NCBI GenBank assembly: GCA_963204725.1
Contig: CAUJHH010000071.1
Span: forward strand, 1 to 48,439
DNA: 48,439 nt
Reading direction: 5' to 3'
Source of the DNA: Planctomycetota bacterium
GTDB taxonomy: Bacteria; Planctomycetota; Phycisphaerae; Phycisphaerales; UBA1924
The notes beneath the pieces were generated by a model. It was not told the DNA's origin. It did not search any database and saw only the letters and a program-made list of their open reading frames with translations. The number at the start of each line of letters is the position of its first letter. Within the stretch, counting starts at the first letter, position 1. Made by a program: the position numbers and the translations under genes. This document shows, one piece after another, positions 23,742-31,857 of this stretch.

Positions 23742-25592
23742 TCAGCGACCGCCGCTGGTTGTGTCGATCTCATCGATCTCGGCCTCTGCGACGTTCTGCT
23801 CGCTGGTTGCCTTGGGCGCGGGCTTGGCCTTGGGAGCGTCCTTGGCACGCTGCGCGGCGATGTTCGGGTTGCTCGCCATCATGGCGCGCATCTCGGCCAT
23901 CTCCTGCTTCATCGCCAGCATCTCGGACTGGATGCGGGCCATGTTGTCGGCCTGGGAGCGGGCGCGCTCCGCGGCGATCTCTGCGCCCGACTGGGGCATG
24001 CGCGTGGGGCCGGCGTTGCCATAGGAGCCGCCCCGGAAGTCGTCGCCCGTGAAGGAAGGGTTGACCGTGCCGTAGGCGGTCGGGAAGTAGATGACCGTCA
24101 TCTGGCCGTCGAAGAGGGTTGCGCTGGTCGCGCCGGTCCGGGCCATGTTCACGTGGTAGGTGTAGGTTCCGGCGCTCGGCACGGCGAAGACGGCGTGCGA
24201 CGAGGAGGCGAAGTCGTAGAGACCCGTCGCGGCGGTCGTCGGGAGCAGGTGCAGCATGTCGTCGTTGCCCGAACCGGCACCACCCGCGACATCGTCGATG
24301 ATCCACTCAACGTACGAGAGCGAGCCCGCCACGTGGTTCATCCCCACATCGCCATCGAAGAGGACGAGGACGAAACCGCCCGCGGGCACGGTGATCGAGC
24401 GGGAGATGACCGATGTCAGCGTGGTCGTGATACCTATGAATCCGACTTGGTTGTTGGCGAGGCCGGGCTCGTCGAGGATCTCGAGGGAGTTGACGGCGTT
24501 GCTGGACATCTGCACCGACGCGTTGCCGGAGTTGGCTCCGAAGATCCCGAAGAATGAGTTCTCGCCGTTGAGATTGAACGCGGGGCTGTCGCTAAAATCG
24601 GACTCCATGGACAGCGAGGTGCCAGTCGCCGGGTTGCTGAAGAGCATGAACGCGCCGTCGCCGCTGAAGTCGGGCTCAAGAACCCATTCGGTGGCACCAT
24701 TCTCGTCGAAGGTGTGGATCGAGCCACCGGGAACAAAGGTCTGGCCGAACATCCGGAGCGACTCGGTTCCGAGATTGGCGTCGAAGAGGGAGAGCGATGC
24801 GCCGTCCCCCGACTCGCCGCCGAGGGCCTCGAGGGTCATGGACCCGTCGTTGTTGGTGGCCTGGTAGACGCCGCCCTTGCCCCCTGTGAAGAGACTTCCG
24901 AGACGGATAAGCCCGGACTCGCCGAACGAGCTCGTCTCGCTCTCGATGAGGACGTTGTTGTAGCCGTTGCTCTCGGCGTACATCTCTATGAAACCGGATG
25001 CGTCAATAGAGGTGCCGATCAAAGCCGAGGGGGCGCCGGAGGAGCGATAGCCAGCGAAGAGCGAGCCGGTGAGGTTGTTGCGCAGGCCGCCAATCTTGAC
25101 GCCTGCATCGTTGTAGAGCGTGATCTGATCGCTGTCGTCCGGGTCGGTGACGACTGCGGCGCTCGAGGTCGATCGCTTCACACGGAAGGGCGCGGCGCCC
25201 TGGCCGGCGGTGATCGCGTAGGGGGTCACCGTGACCGCCTGGCGCGCTCCCAGCACGGTGAACGCGCCTGCGCCCGCGGGGCTGCGGACCTCGATCTGCA
25301 GGTATCGCTCCTGGTTGTCGGCGAAGGCATCGGCGCCGAAGTCGAGCCCGACGGTGAAGACGCCGGCCGAGACGCTGACGTTGTTGCGTGCGATGGTCGC
25401 GCCGATCTGGACGCCGCCCGCCGCCGCGTCGAAGAGGGAGAAGCGCAGATCGGCCGTGCCCGTGACGGGCGCGCCGGCCTTCAGGATCTCGCCCTGATAG
25501 GTGAATGTGGGTGTGAGCGGGGCGGCGTGCGCGTGGGGCGCAAACGCCAGACCAGCCGACAAGACAACCGCTGCAAGAGACTTGCGCATCAT
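23742..25592 (-). CDS. large secreted FTYQG-domain protein with coiled-coil C-terminus
   Basis: A 616-residue exported protein; signal peptide SLAAVVLSAGLAFAPHAHA. Residues ~28-130 (FTYQGEILKAGAPVTGTADL, LRFSLFDAAAGG, ERYLQIEVRSPAG) form a beta-domain that is widespread at the N-terminus of secreted planctomycete and other bacterial proteins. The middle is Gly/Ser/Asn-rich and repetitive, as in fibrous or tail-fibre-like proteins (ESETSSFGESGLIRLGS, GANSGNASVQMSSNAVN). The last ~75 residues contain a coiled coil (ARIQSEMLAMKQEMAEMRAM), then a Lys/Pro/Ala linker and an acidic end. There is no Gly-Cys tag. GGAGGT six bases before ATGATG fixes the start; the frame is open far upstream but that is non-coding shadow. 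Function is unknown, perhaps a surface fibre. Confidence 0.75.
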   Translation of the reverse strand: MMRKSLAAVVLSAGLAFAPHAHAAPLTPTFTYQGEILKAGAPVTGTADLRFSLFDAAAGGVQIGATIARNNVSVSAGVFTVGLDFGADAFADNQERYLQIEVRSPAGAGAFTVLGARQAVTVTPYAITAGQGAAPFRVKRSTSSAAVVTDPDDSDQITLYNDAGVKIGGLRNNLTGSLFAGYRSSGAPSALIGTSIDASGFIEMYAESNGYNNVLIESETSSFGESGLIRLGSLFTGGKGGVYQATNNDGSMTLEALGGESGDGASLSLFDANLGTESLRMFGQTFVPGGSIHTFDENGATEWVLEPDFSGDGAFMLFSNPATGTSLSMESDFSDSPAFNLNGENSFFGIFGANSGNASVQMSSNAVNSLEILDEPGLANNQVGFIGITTTLTSVISRSITVPAGGFVLVLFDGDVGMNHVAGSLSYVEWIIDDVAGGAGSGNDDMLHLLPTTAATGLYDFASSSHAVFAVPSAGTYTYHVNMARTGATSATLFDGQMTVIYFPTAYGTVNPSFTGDDFRGGSYGNAGPTRMPQSGAEIAAERARSQADNMARIQSEMLAMKQEMAEMRAMMASNPNIAAQRAKDAPKAKPAPKATSEQNVAEAEIDEIDTTSGGR

Positions 25593-25720
25593 TTCGAGAC
25601 CTCCATTACGTGACCCATACTCAGCTCCGGACGAGAAGCGTCGGAGCAGACCTCTCAGACTCAGGAATCGTAACACCCGCAGAGCGATATGCGCCCTTGT
25701 GACCAATAAAGATGCTCGCA

Positions 25721-25734
25721 GCGCTCGCGAGCGC
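25721..25734. promoter_or_regulatory. 14-bp perfect palindrome in a divergent intergenic region
   Basis: GCGCTCGCGAGCGC is self-complementary and lies in the 240-base gap between the FTYQG protein and mqnA. It could be an operator or a stem. CpG-rich palindromes are common in GC-rich DNA, so this is tentative. Confidence 0.25.
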
Positions 25735-25832
25735 GCGATCGGTATCTTCTTTTTGTGCGAACGAAGCCCTTTCGGATGCATGCTTCTTGCCGAATGCTTC
25801 ACGCAGACGCCAAATGAAGCGAACAATCGAGC

Positions 25833-26723
25833 ATGGATCCGATTCGCATCGCCTGCGTCCGTTATCTCAACACCGTCGTGCTCATCGAGGGGCTCGCGGC
25901 TCTCGATGAGATCGCATTGATACCGACGGTTCCATCCCGCATCGCCGACATGGTGCGATCTGGAGAGGCGGACATCGGTCTGGTCTCTCTGGTCGATGCG
26001 CTGCGCCCGGGAACGGAGCAGCGCACGCCCGCGCTCTCGCTGATTCCTGTCGGCATGATCGGCTGCGACGGGCCGACGCTCACCGTGCGGCTCTTCTCCA
26101 GCGTCGCGCTCGATCGAGTGACGCGCATCCACGCCGACACCGATAGCCACACATCGGTCGCGCTCGCGCGCATCCTGATGAAGGATCGATTCGGCATCGA
26201 TCCCGCCATCATGGGCTTCAACGCGCGCGAGCACATGCCCGTCTGGCTCAGCGGCGGCGCGGAAGATGGCTCCTGGCCGGAGGCGATGCTCCTCATCGGC
26301 GACAAGGTTGTCACGGACTCTCCGCCGGCGGTGCGCTATCCGCACCAGATGGATCTCGGAGAGGCCTGGCACGAGTTGACGGGGCTGCCGTTTGTGTACG
26401 CGGCGTGGGCATGCCGCGCGGGCGAGGAGGCGTCGCCCCGCGTCCAGCTCGCGGCGCAGCTGCTGGACCGGCAGCTCCGCCACAACATGACGCGGATCGA
26501 CTGGATCATCACCCGGCGAGCGGGCGAGCACCGCTGGCCGATCGACCTGGCACGCCAGTACCTGGGCACGCTCCTTCGCTTCCAGATCGGGGAGCGTGAG
26601 CGAGCGGGCGCCGAGTCCTTCGCGGCGCGTGCCCGTGCGATTGGCATCGAGGCCGCGCCCGCGCTGCGATGGGCCTCGTGCAACACCGACTCCGGCCGAG
26701 CGGCGACGATCGGCGCCACCTGA
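25833..26723 (+). CDS. mqnA: MqnA, chorismate dehydratase of the futalosine menaquinone pathway
   Basis: A 296-residue protein of the MqnA/MqnD periplasmic-binding-like fold. The N-terminus IRIACVRYLNTVVLIEGL matches the R-ig-v-yLN--Pl opening of MqnA. VPSRIADMVRSGEADIGLVS and HTSVALARILMKDRFG correspond to its substrate pocket segments. YPHQMDLGEAWHELTGLPFV matches the DLGe-W---TGLPFVfA motif. MqnA dehydrates chorismate to 3-enolpyruvylbenzoate, the first step of menaquinone synthesis by the futalosine route. Other mqn genes are not in the window. The ATG at 25833 has AACAAT five bases upstream and no ribosome site. The next gene begins three bases after the stop. Confidence 0.85.
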   Translation: MDPIRIACVRYLNTVVLIEGLAALDEIALIPTVPSRIADMVRSGEADIGLVSLVDALRPGTEQRTPALSLIPVGMIGCDGPTLTVRLFSSVALDRVTRIHADTDSHTSVALARILMKDRFGIDPAIMGFNAREHMPVWLSGGAEDGSWPEAMLLIGDKVVTDSPPAVRYPHQMDLGEAWHELTGLPFVYAAWACRAGEEASPRVQLAAQLLDRQLRHNMTRIDWIITRRAGEHRWPIDLARQYLGTLLRFQIGERERAGAESFAARARAIGIEAAPALRWASCNTDSGRAATIGAT

Positions 26724-26726
26724 GAG

Positions 26727-28430
26727 ATGCCCCCACTCCCGCGCATCTCGCTCCCCGCGCTCGTGCGTCTGGCCGAAGAGCTGCGCTTCGCGCCGCGTGA
26801 TGCGCTCCTCCGCGATTTGGATCGCATCGAGGGACTCGCGCTCGAGCTCGATGCGGACGGTTCGTATCCAGAGGAATGGGTGGTCTTCCGTGTCACCGGA
26901 TTCCGGGCCGACGCGCCCGAGAGCGCACCGATCGCCGGGGCCGCCCTCCTGCGCGATCTCTCGGCGCTCGCGGAACGCCTGAGCGCTGCTGCACGCCTCG
27001 AGGCGCCCGATCCGCTGCTGACGCTCGACGACCTCGCAGCGCGCTGGAACGTGAGCCGCAAGACCATCGAGCGTCTGCGCAGGCGGGGGCTGGTCGCGCG
27101 GCGCGTGCTCGACGGCGCGGGCCGCTCGCGGCTCTCCTTCTCGCCCGCGGTTGTGGACGCCTTCGCCTCGTCGCATCGCGAAGAGATCGATCGCGCCGCA
27201 TCATTCTCGCGGACACCATCCGTTGTGCGTGCGCGCGTGCTTCGGGGCGCCCGCCTCTATCGCGCCGCGGGTCTCTCGCTCAACCAGGCGGCGCAGCGCC
27301 TCGCGAGAAGGTACGGACGCAGCCACGAGGCGATCCGCCAGCAACTCATCCGCAACGATCAGGAGGCCATCGCCGGCGACGGGTCGCCGATCTTCGGTTG
27401 GCGCGGACCCGTCCGCGCATCGAGAGCGCACGGCGCGCTGGCGCGCATCGCGCAGGGGACCGAGCCCCGGGCGATTGCGCGTCGGCTTGGCCGCTCACCC
27501 GGCGCGGTCCGACGTGCCGTCAACGTTCTTCGTGCCGAACGCCTCCGCACGCTCACGCTCCCCACGCGGGCGGGCGCGTGCCCGGACACGCTGACCGGTG
27601 GTGTACTCGACACCTCGCACGCGAGCGAGGGCCTCGGAGGGCTCGGCCAGGCGGACCTGCTCGAATTCATACGCGCCGCACGCCGGCGCGAGGTGCCGCT
27701 GGGCGTTGTGGAGCGAGCCCGCGCCGCGGCGTCGCGCGAGCTGCTCTGGCGCGCAGGCGTCTGGATCCGCGGGCTCGATCGCGCCTCGCCCTCGCCCCAC
27801 GCGCTCGATCGCATCGAGACCTCGCTGCGCTGGTCGGCGCGGCTGGTGGCGGAGCTGCTGCGCTCCCACATCCCGCTCATCATCGAGACGATCGAGGCCC
27901 GCGCCTCGCTGCGCCTTGATGAGCAGCGAGCTGCCCGCGCGCTCCAGCTTGTCGAGCTCGGTCTGGAGGCCGGTGCACGCGCGATCGAGGCCTTCGACCC
28001 GGCCAAGGGAGGAAGGCTCGCGGCGCCGATCTCGATGCTGGTGACGCGTGAGGTCGCACGCTGGCTCAGGGCGGCACCCCCGATGGAGGCCGAGCCCGCG
28101 GGGCGCGCGGCGCCGCGGCTTACGCCCGGTGTGCCGCTGCTCGATTGGACCCGCCGCGTCGCGACGTGGCAGGAGTGGCTCGAACCGGATCCGGGTGTGC
28201 GGGCCGGTGCCGACCGCGTCGGGCAGGAGGCTCGCGTGGCCGTGTCGCTCCGCCACGGATGGCCGGAGTGGTCGCCGGGGACGAACGCTGCGCCCGTGCG
28301 ACCGCACACCTGCGCCGAGATCGCCGCGCTGCTCGGCCTCACCCCGACGGCCGTCGCACGCCTGGAACGACGCGCGCTGCGAGAAGCCCTTGGGTCACGC
28401 CCCGAGACTCATACAGGAGGCTCGAATTGA
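26727..28430 (+). CDS. sigma-70-like multi-HTH protein, unassigned
   Basis: A 567-residue basic protein. Residues 98-125 (LTLDDLAARWNVSRKTIERL) form a clear HTH of the excisionase/MerR kind. A second HTH-like unit lies at ~182-210 (LSLNQAAQRLARRYGRSHEAI) and a third at ~245-272 (EPRAIARRLGRSPGAVRRAV). Residues ~370-450 resemble sigma-70 region 2: HIPLIIETIE, then LQLVELGLEAGARAIEAFDP, then KGGRLAAPISMLVTREVARWL. The spacing matches the L-Q-G--GL--A---FDP--G--F-TYA pattern, but several consensus residues differ (Y and W of the -10 helix are lost). The C-terminus (CAEIAALLGLTPTAVARLER, then RALREAL) resembles region 4.2. It is probably a divergent sigma-like or DNA-binding regulator. The ATG lies three bases after mqnA and the stop overlaps dtd. 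Confidence 0.65.
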   Translation: MPPLPRISLPALVRLAEELRFAPRDALLRDLDRIEGLALELDADGSYPEEWVVFRVTGFRADAPESAPIAGAALLRDLSALAERLSAAARLEAPDPLLTLDDLAARWNVSRKTIERLRRRGLVARRVLDGAGRSRLSFSPAVVDAFASSHREEIDRAASFSRTPSVVRARVLRGARLYRAAGLSLNQAAQRLARRYGRSHEAIRQQLIRNDQEAIAGDGSPIFGWRGPVRASRAHGALARIAQGTEPRAIARRLGRSPGAVRRAVNVLRAERLRTLTLPTRAGACPDTLTGGVLDTSHASEGLGGLGQADLLEFIRAARRREVPLGVVERARAAASRELLWRAGVWIRGLDRASPSPHALDRIETSLRWSARLVAELLRSHIPLIIETIEARASLRLDEQRAARALQLVELGLEAGARAIEAFDPAKGGRLAAPISMLVTREVARWLRAAPPMEAEPAGRAAPRLTPGVPLLDWTRRVATWQEWLEPDPGVRAGADRVGQEARVAVSLRHGWPEWSPGTNAAPVRPHTCAEIAALLGLTPTAVARLERRALREALGSRPETHTGGSN

Positions 28431-28867
28431 GAGCCGTGGTCCAGCGCGTCGCCCGGGCCTCCGTGTCGTGCGAGGGCATCACCCGTGCCGTCGGTCGCGG
28501 CCTGACCGTCCTGGTCGGCATCTACGAGACCGACACGGAGCGTGATCGCCTCTGGCTGGCCGACAAGCTCCCCAACCTCCGCATCTTCACGGACGATGCG
28601 GGGAAGATGAACCTTTCGACGCTCGACATCGCGGGGTCCATCCTGCTGGTTCCCAACTTCACCGTCGCGGGCGATGCGAGGAAGGGCCGCCGCCCCTCGT
28701 TCGACGGCGCGATGCGCCCGGAACGGGCGGCTCTGGAGTTTGACCTGCTCGCTGCGGACCTGCGAGCGCGCAGCGTCCGGGTCCAGACCGGCTTCTTTGG
28801 TGGTGACATGCTGGTCGAGATCCTGAACGACGGGCCGGTCACGATCATCCTCGATTCGCGGGCGTGA
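28427..28867 (+). CDS. dtd: D-aminoacyl-tRNA deacylase (Dtd)
   Basis: A 146-residue protein, the usual length of Dtd. RAVVQRVARASVSCEG is the family opening, GKMNLST and the C-terminal NDGPVTIILDS (the Gly-cisPro motif) are conserved. Dtd hydrolyses D-amino acids and glycine mischarged on tRNA, preventing their use in translation. The SQFTL motif found in typical Dtd reads PNFTV here, with the Thr kept but Ser and Gln replaced, a mild variation near the active site. The start is TTG at 28427-28429 with a perfect AGGAGG six bases upstream; TTGA overlaps the stop of the upstream gene. It is part of a tight rightward group with the sigma-like protein and cca. Confidence 0.88.
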   Translation: MRAVVQRVARASVSCEGITRAVGRGLTVLVGIYETDTERDRLWLADKLPNLRIFTDDAGKMNLSTLDIAGSILLVPNFTVAGDARKGRRPSFDGAMRPERAALEFDLLAADLRARSVRVQTGFFGGDMLVEILNDGPVTIILDSRA

Positions 28868-28908
28868 TCGGCATGGTCGGACACGGGCGGCCCGGGGCGG
28901 TGCTCCTC

Positions 28909-28914
28909 TACACT
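28909..28914 (+). promoter_or_regulatory. -10-like box of cca at leaderless spacing
   Basis: TACACT ends exactly six bases before the ATG at 28921, with no ribosome-binding site. The same hexamer and spacing occur before the GH95-like gene at 39421. Confidence 0.45.
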
Positions 28915-28920
28915 CCCGGC

Positions 28921-30255
28921 ATGGCCGGCCGCGCCCCCACTTCCGAACACGCCCGACGCGCCGCGACGGAGATTGTCGGCACGCTCCGCTCGCACGGGCA
29001 CACGGCCTACTTCGCGGGCGGGTGCGTTCGCGACGAGCTCCTCGGCCTGGCCCCCAGCGACTACGACGTTGCGACCGACGCCACGCCGGATCGCGTGCGT
29101 CAGCTCTACCCCCACAGCGACCTCGTGGGCGCGTGTTTCGGCGTGGTGCTCGTGAAGCTGCGCATCGGCGGCGATTCGGTGGTTGTTGAGGTCGCGACCT
29201 TTCGCGCCGATGGGCACTACTCCGACAGCCGCCGCCCCGACGCCGTGACCTTCAGCACGCCGGAAGAGGACGCCAAACGCCGCGACTTCACGGTGAACGC
29301 GCTCTTCCTCGATCCCTCCGGCGACATCGGCCGCATTGCGGGCCGGGAGATCCGAGGGCGGGTGATCGACTTTGTGTCGGGCGTCACCGATCTGGAGGCC
29401 CGCACCCTTCGCGCCGTGGGCGATCCCGATGCAAGACTGGCCGAGGACCAGCTCCGCGCCCTCCGTGCCGTCCGCCTCGCGGCCAAGCTCGGCCTCACGA
29501 TCGAGCCGACCACGGCCGATGCCATCCGACGCAACGCGGGCCGGCTCCTCGGTGTCTCTCGCGAGCGCGTCGGCGACGAGATGCGCCGCGTGCTCGGCCA
29601 CCCTTCGCGCGCTCTCGGGCTCTCGCTGTTGCGTGATCTCGGACTTGAGCGCTCGGTGCTGATGCTGCCATCGGGGAGCCGCGCCCAGGACACATCGGTC
29701 CCGACGCTCGAGCCGGATCGGCACGGCCCGGGGCTCGTCTGTGCCCGCATCGCTCCCGACGCCTCAGCGATGCGCGCGCTCGGCGCGTGGACGCTCGACC
29801 TTGGCGTCCCGCTCGCCGAGCACACGGTCAACGCGTTCGTGCGCTCCTGCCGCGCGGCGCTCTGCCTCAGCAACGAGGAGCGCGATGAGCTGCGCGACAC
29901 CCTCCACGGCCTCCGAACGCTCCTCGACTCAGCGGCGTGGGCGGGGTGGTCGATCGCCCAGCGGAAGCGCTTCGCATCCGGCCCTCGGTTTGCGGGGGGG
30001 CTCGCGCTCCTCGGTGCGATCGACGCGCGGAACGCGGGCGCCATCGAGGCCGAAGTCGCCTCCCTCGCGACGACACATGGGGGGCTCGCACCCGCGGCAC
30101 TGGTCACCGGCGATCATCTGGTCGAATCCGGCCTGGCACCCGGTCCCGCCTTCAAGCGGGTGCTCGACACCCTGTACGACGCCCAATTGGAGGGAAGAAT
30201 CACTTCGGTGGCTGAGGGGATGGAACTTGCCCGTACCCTGGGTGTCTATAAGTGA
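28921..30255 (+). CDS. cca: CCA tRNA nucleotidyltransferase / poly(A) polymerase family protein
   Basis: A ~444-residue class II nucleotidyltransferase. The head domain carries the signature AYFAGGCVRDELLG followed by DYDVATDATPD, with the two catalytic Asp residues of the DxD, and the RRDFTVNALFLD motif. RVIDFVSGVTDLEARTLRAVGD and EDQLRALRAVRLAAKLGL belong to the neck region. Such enzymes add or repair the CCA end of tRNA, or act as poly(A) polymerase; sequence alone does not separate these roles. The ATG at 28921 agrees with the family start. A GTG at 28864 overlapping the dtd stop (GTGA) is an alternative giving 463 residues. It follows dtd, so two tRNA quality genes lie together. Confidence 0.85.
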   Translation: MAGRAPTSEHARRAATEIVGTLRSHGHTAYFAGGCVRDELLGLAPSDYDVATDATPDRVRQLYPHSDLVGACFGVVLVKLRIGGDSVVVEVATFRADGHYSDSRRPDAVTFSTPEEDAKRRDFTVNALFLDPSGDIGRIAGREIRGRVIDFVSGVTDLEARTLRAVGDPDARLAEDQLRALRAVRLAAKLGLTIEPTTADAIRRNAGRLLGVSRERVGDEMRRVLGHPSRALGLSLLRDLGLERSVLMLPSGSRAQDTSVPTLEPDRHGPGLVCARIAPDASAMRALGAWTLDLGVPLAEHTVNAFVRSCRAALCLSNEERDELRDTLHGLRTLLDSAAWAGWSIAQRKRFASGPRFAGGLALLGAIDARNAGAIEAEVASLATTHGGLAPAALVTGDHLVESGLAPGPAFKRVLDTLYDAQLEGRITSVAEGMELARTLGVYK

Positions 30256-30349
30256 GGGGCCGCGCCGCATGGCGTCGGTGTTTGTACATTGTTCGTGTAT
30301 CAATCGATGCATCACCCGGCCGACGCGCCGTATAGAAGGAAGCAACAGC

Positions 30350-31789
30350 ATGCCGCGCCAACTCACACGTCGCTCTTCTCGCGGCTGGACCGGGCCGCTC
30401 GCTGCGGGCCTGATCGGCTTCGCATCCATTGCCGGCATGCCCGGGAGAGCGCTCGCGCAGTCTTCGCAGCCGGAGAAGGTGGTCGCCACCGATCAGGTGA
30501 TCTTCAAGACCGGCCGCATCGTCGAGGGAAAGGTCCTGGAAGAGTCCTCGACCAAGCTCAAGATGATTGTTGTGATAGGCGGCATGTCCGTGCAGACCGA
30601 GTACGACATGGCGGACATCCTGTCGGTCAAGCGTGACGCGATCACGCCCGACGCCGTCGCGACTCCCGCAGCGAACACTGGTCGGCCCGCGGCGCGCACC
30701 GCGTCGCCCGCGAACCCCTCGACCAACGGCACGAAGGTCTACACGATCAACCTCAAGGGGTGGTTCGGCGAGGACATCTCGCAGACGCCGCTCCGCGACG
30801 CGGTCAAGGACGCGAAGCAGTACGAGCCGGACTATCTGATCGTGGTCATGGAGAACGACTGGGACGCCAAGCGCTTCGGCGGCTTCGGTGAGATCCCCGA
30901 CGAGGCCGGCTTCTTCGACCAGTTCCGGCGCGCCGAGGACATGGATCCGATCTTTACCGCCGAGATCCCGCGCGAGTGGGAGAAGCAGCCGAAGGTCGTC
31001 TTCTGGGTCAAGCGAGCCATGGGCGGCGCGGCGTTCCTGCCGCTCGTCTGCAATGACATCTACTTCTCCAGCGACGCCAAGCTCGGCGGCATCGGAGGGC
31101 TCGAGAAGTCCTTCGGCTCGACCGGCGACGAGGTGGTCCGCGAGAAGCAGTTCTCGCTCCGCATCGGACGCGCCGAGGGCATGGCGATCACCGGTGGCTA
31201 CGACCCCCGCCTCATCAAGGCCCTGGCCCGAACCGAGTATGTCCTCTCGGTCGGCTTCGAGGGCGGGCGCCCCGTCTTCTACGAGGGCATGCCCCGCGCC
31301 GAGCGTGGCGAGATCCTGCTCACGGACGACGGCGAGGGCCCGAACGAGGACAACATCCAGGATCTGGCTCGCGGACTCGGCAACGACAACCTCACGCTCA
31401 AGGCCGACATCGCGTACAAGATCGGCGTCTCGAAGGGGACAGCCGACTCCTTTGAGGACCTGATGCGCGAGCTCGGCATCGCGCGCACGTACACGAAGAT
31501 CGACGGCAAGAGCGACCAGATCTTCAAGAACTGGAGCGAGGGCCTCGAGCGCGCGAAGCGCGACTGCCAGCGCATCTGGGAGGACTTCCAGCGCGTCCAG
31601 GTCGGCGGCTCCTACGAGGACCGCAAGCGCGCCCGTGGGCAGCAGATCCGCCTGCTTGACGATCTCGAGCGCCTTATCCGCCGCTACGAGGAGGCCCTCA
31701 ATCCCGGACAGCTCGGCGTGCCGGGCGCCGGCGACATCGGCATCATGCGCGAACGGATCAAGCTCGAGCAGCTCCGCGACCGCAAGTGA
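30350..31789 (+). CDS. exported ClpP/SppA-fold protein without the nucleophile (pseudo-protease)
   Basis: A 479-residue exported protein with signal peptide (GPLAAGLIGFASIAGMPGRALAQ). Residues ~45-95 form a small beta-domain (VIFKTGRIVEGKVLEESSTK) with a homologous copy in the next protein. The rest resembles the ClpP/crotonase-like fold of SppA/NfeD-type serine proteases: LIVVMENDWDAK and FWVKRAMGGAAFLPLVCNDIYF correspond to the oxyanion strand and nucleophile helix. Where its paralogue has S187, this protein has G225, and the NSGGG oxyanion loop is absent, so it is probably inactive. The C-terminus is helical and highly charged. The ATG at 30350 has AAGGAAG upstream. It likely works together with the active paralogue 68 bases downstream. 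Confidence 0.7.
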   Translation: MPRQLTRRSSRGWTGPLAAGLIGFASIAGMPGRALAQSSQPEKVVATDQVIFKTGRIVEGKVLEESSTKLKMIVVIGGMSVQTEYDMADILSVKRDAITPDAVATPAANTGRPAARTASPANPSTNGTKVYTINLKGWFGEDISQTPLRDAVKDAKQYEPDYLIVVMENDWDAKRFGGFGEIPDEAGFFDQFRRAEDMDPIFTAEIPREWEKQPKVVFWVKRAMGGAAFLPLVCNDIYFSSDAKLGGIGGLEKSFGSTGDEVVREKQFSLRIGRAEGMAITGGYDPRLIKALARTEYVLSVGFEGGRPVFYEGMPRAERGEILLTDDGEGPNEDNIQDLARGLGNDNLTLKADIAYKIGVSKGTADSFEDLMRELGIARTYTKIDGKSDQIFKNWSEGLERAKRDCQRIWEDFQRVQVGGSYEDRKRARGQQIRLLDDLERLIRRYEEALNPGQLGVPGAGDIGIMRERIKLEQLRDRK

Positions 31790-31857
31790 CCCCCAGCCAC
31801 GAACACAACGGGGCGCCACACCGGCAAGGCCCCGGACACAGACAGAGGCATTCGACC

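Noticed and set aside
23742..27176. A very long minus-strand open frame (over 1100 codons) ending at 23742
   Set aside because: Only 23742-25592 is a gene: it begins with GGAGGT, ATGATG and a signal peptide. The upstream part runs antisense through mqnA and is Arg-rich shadow.
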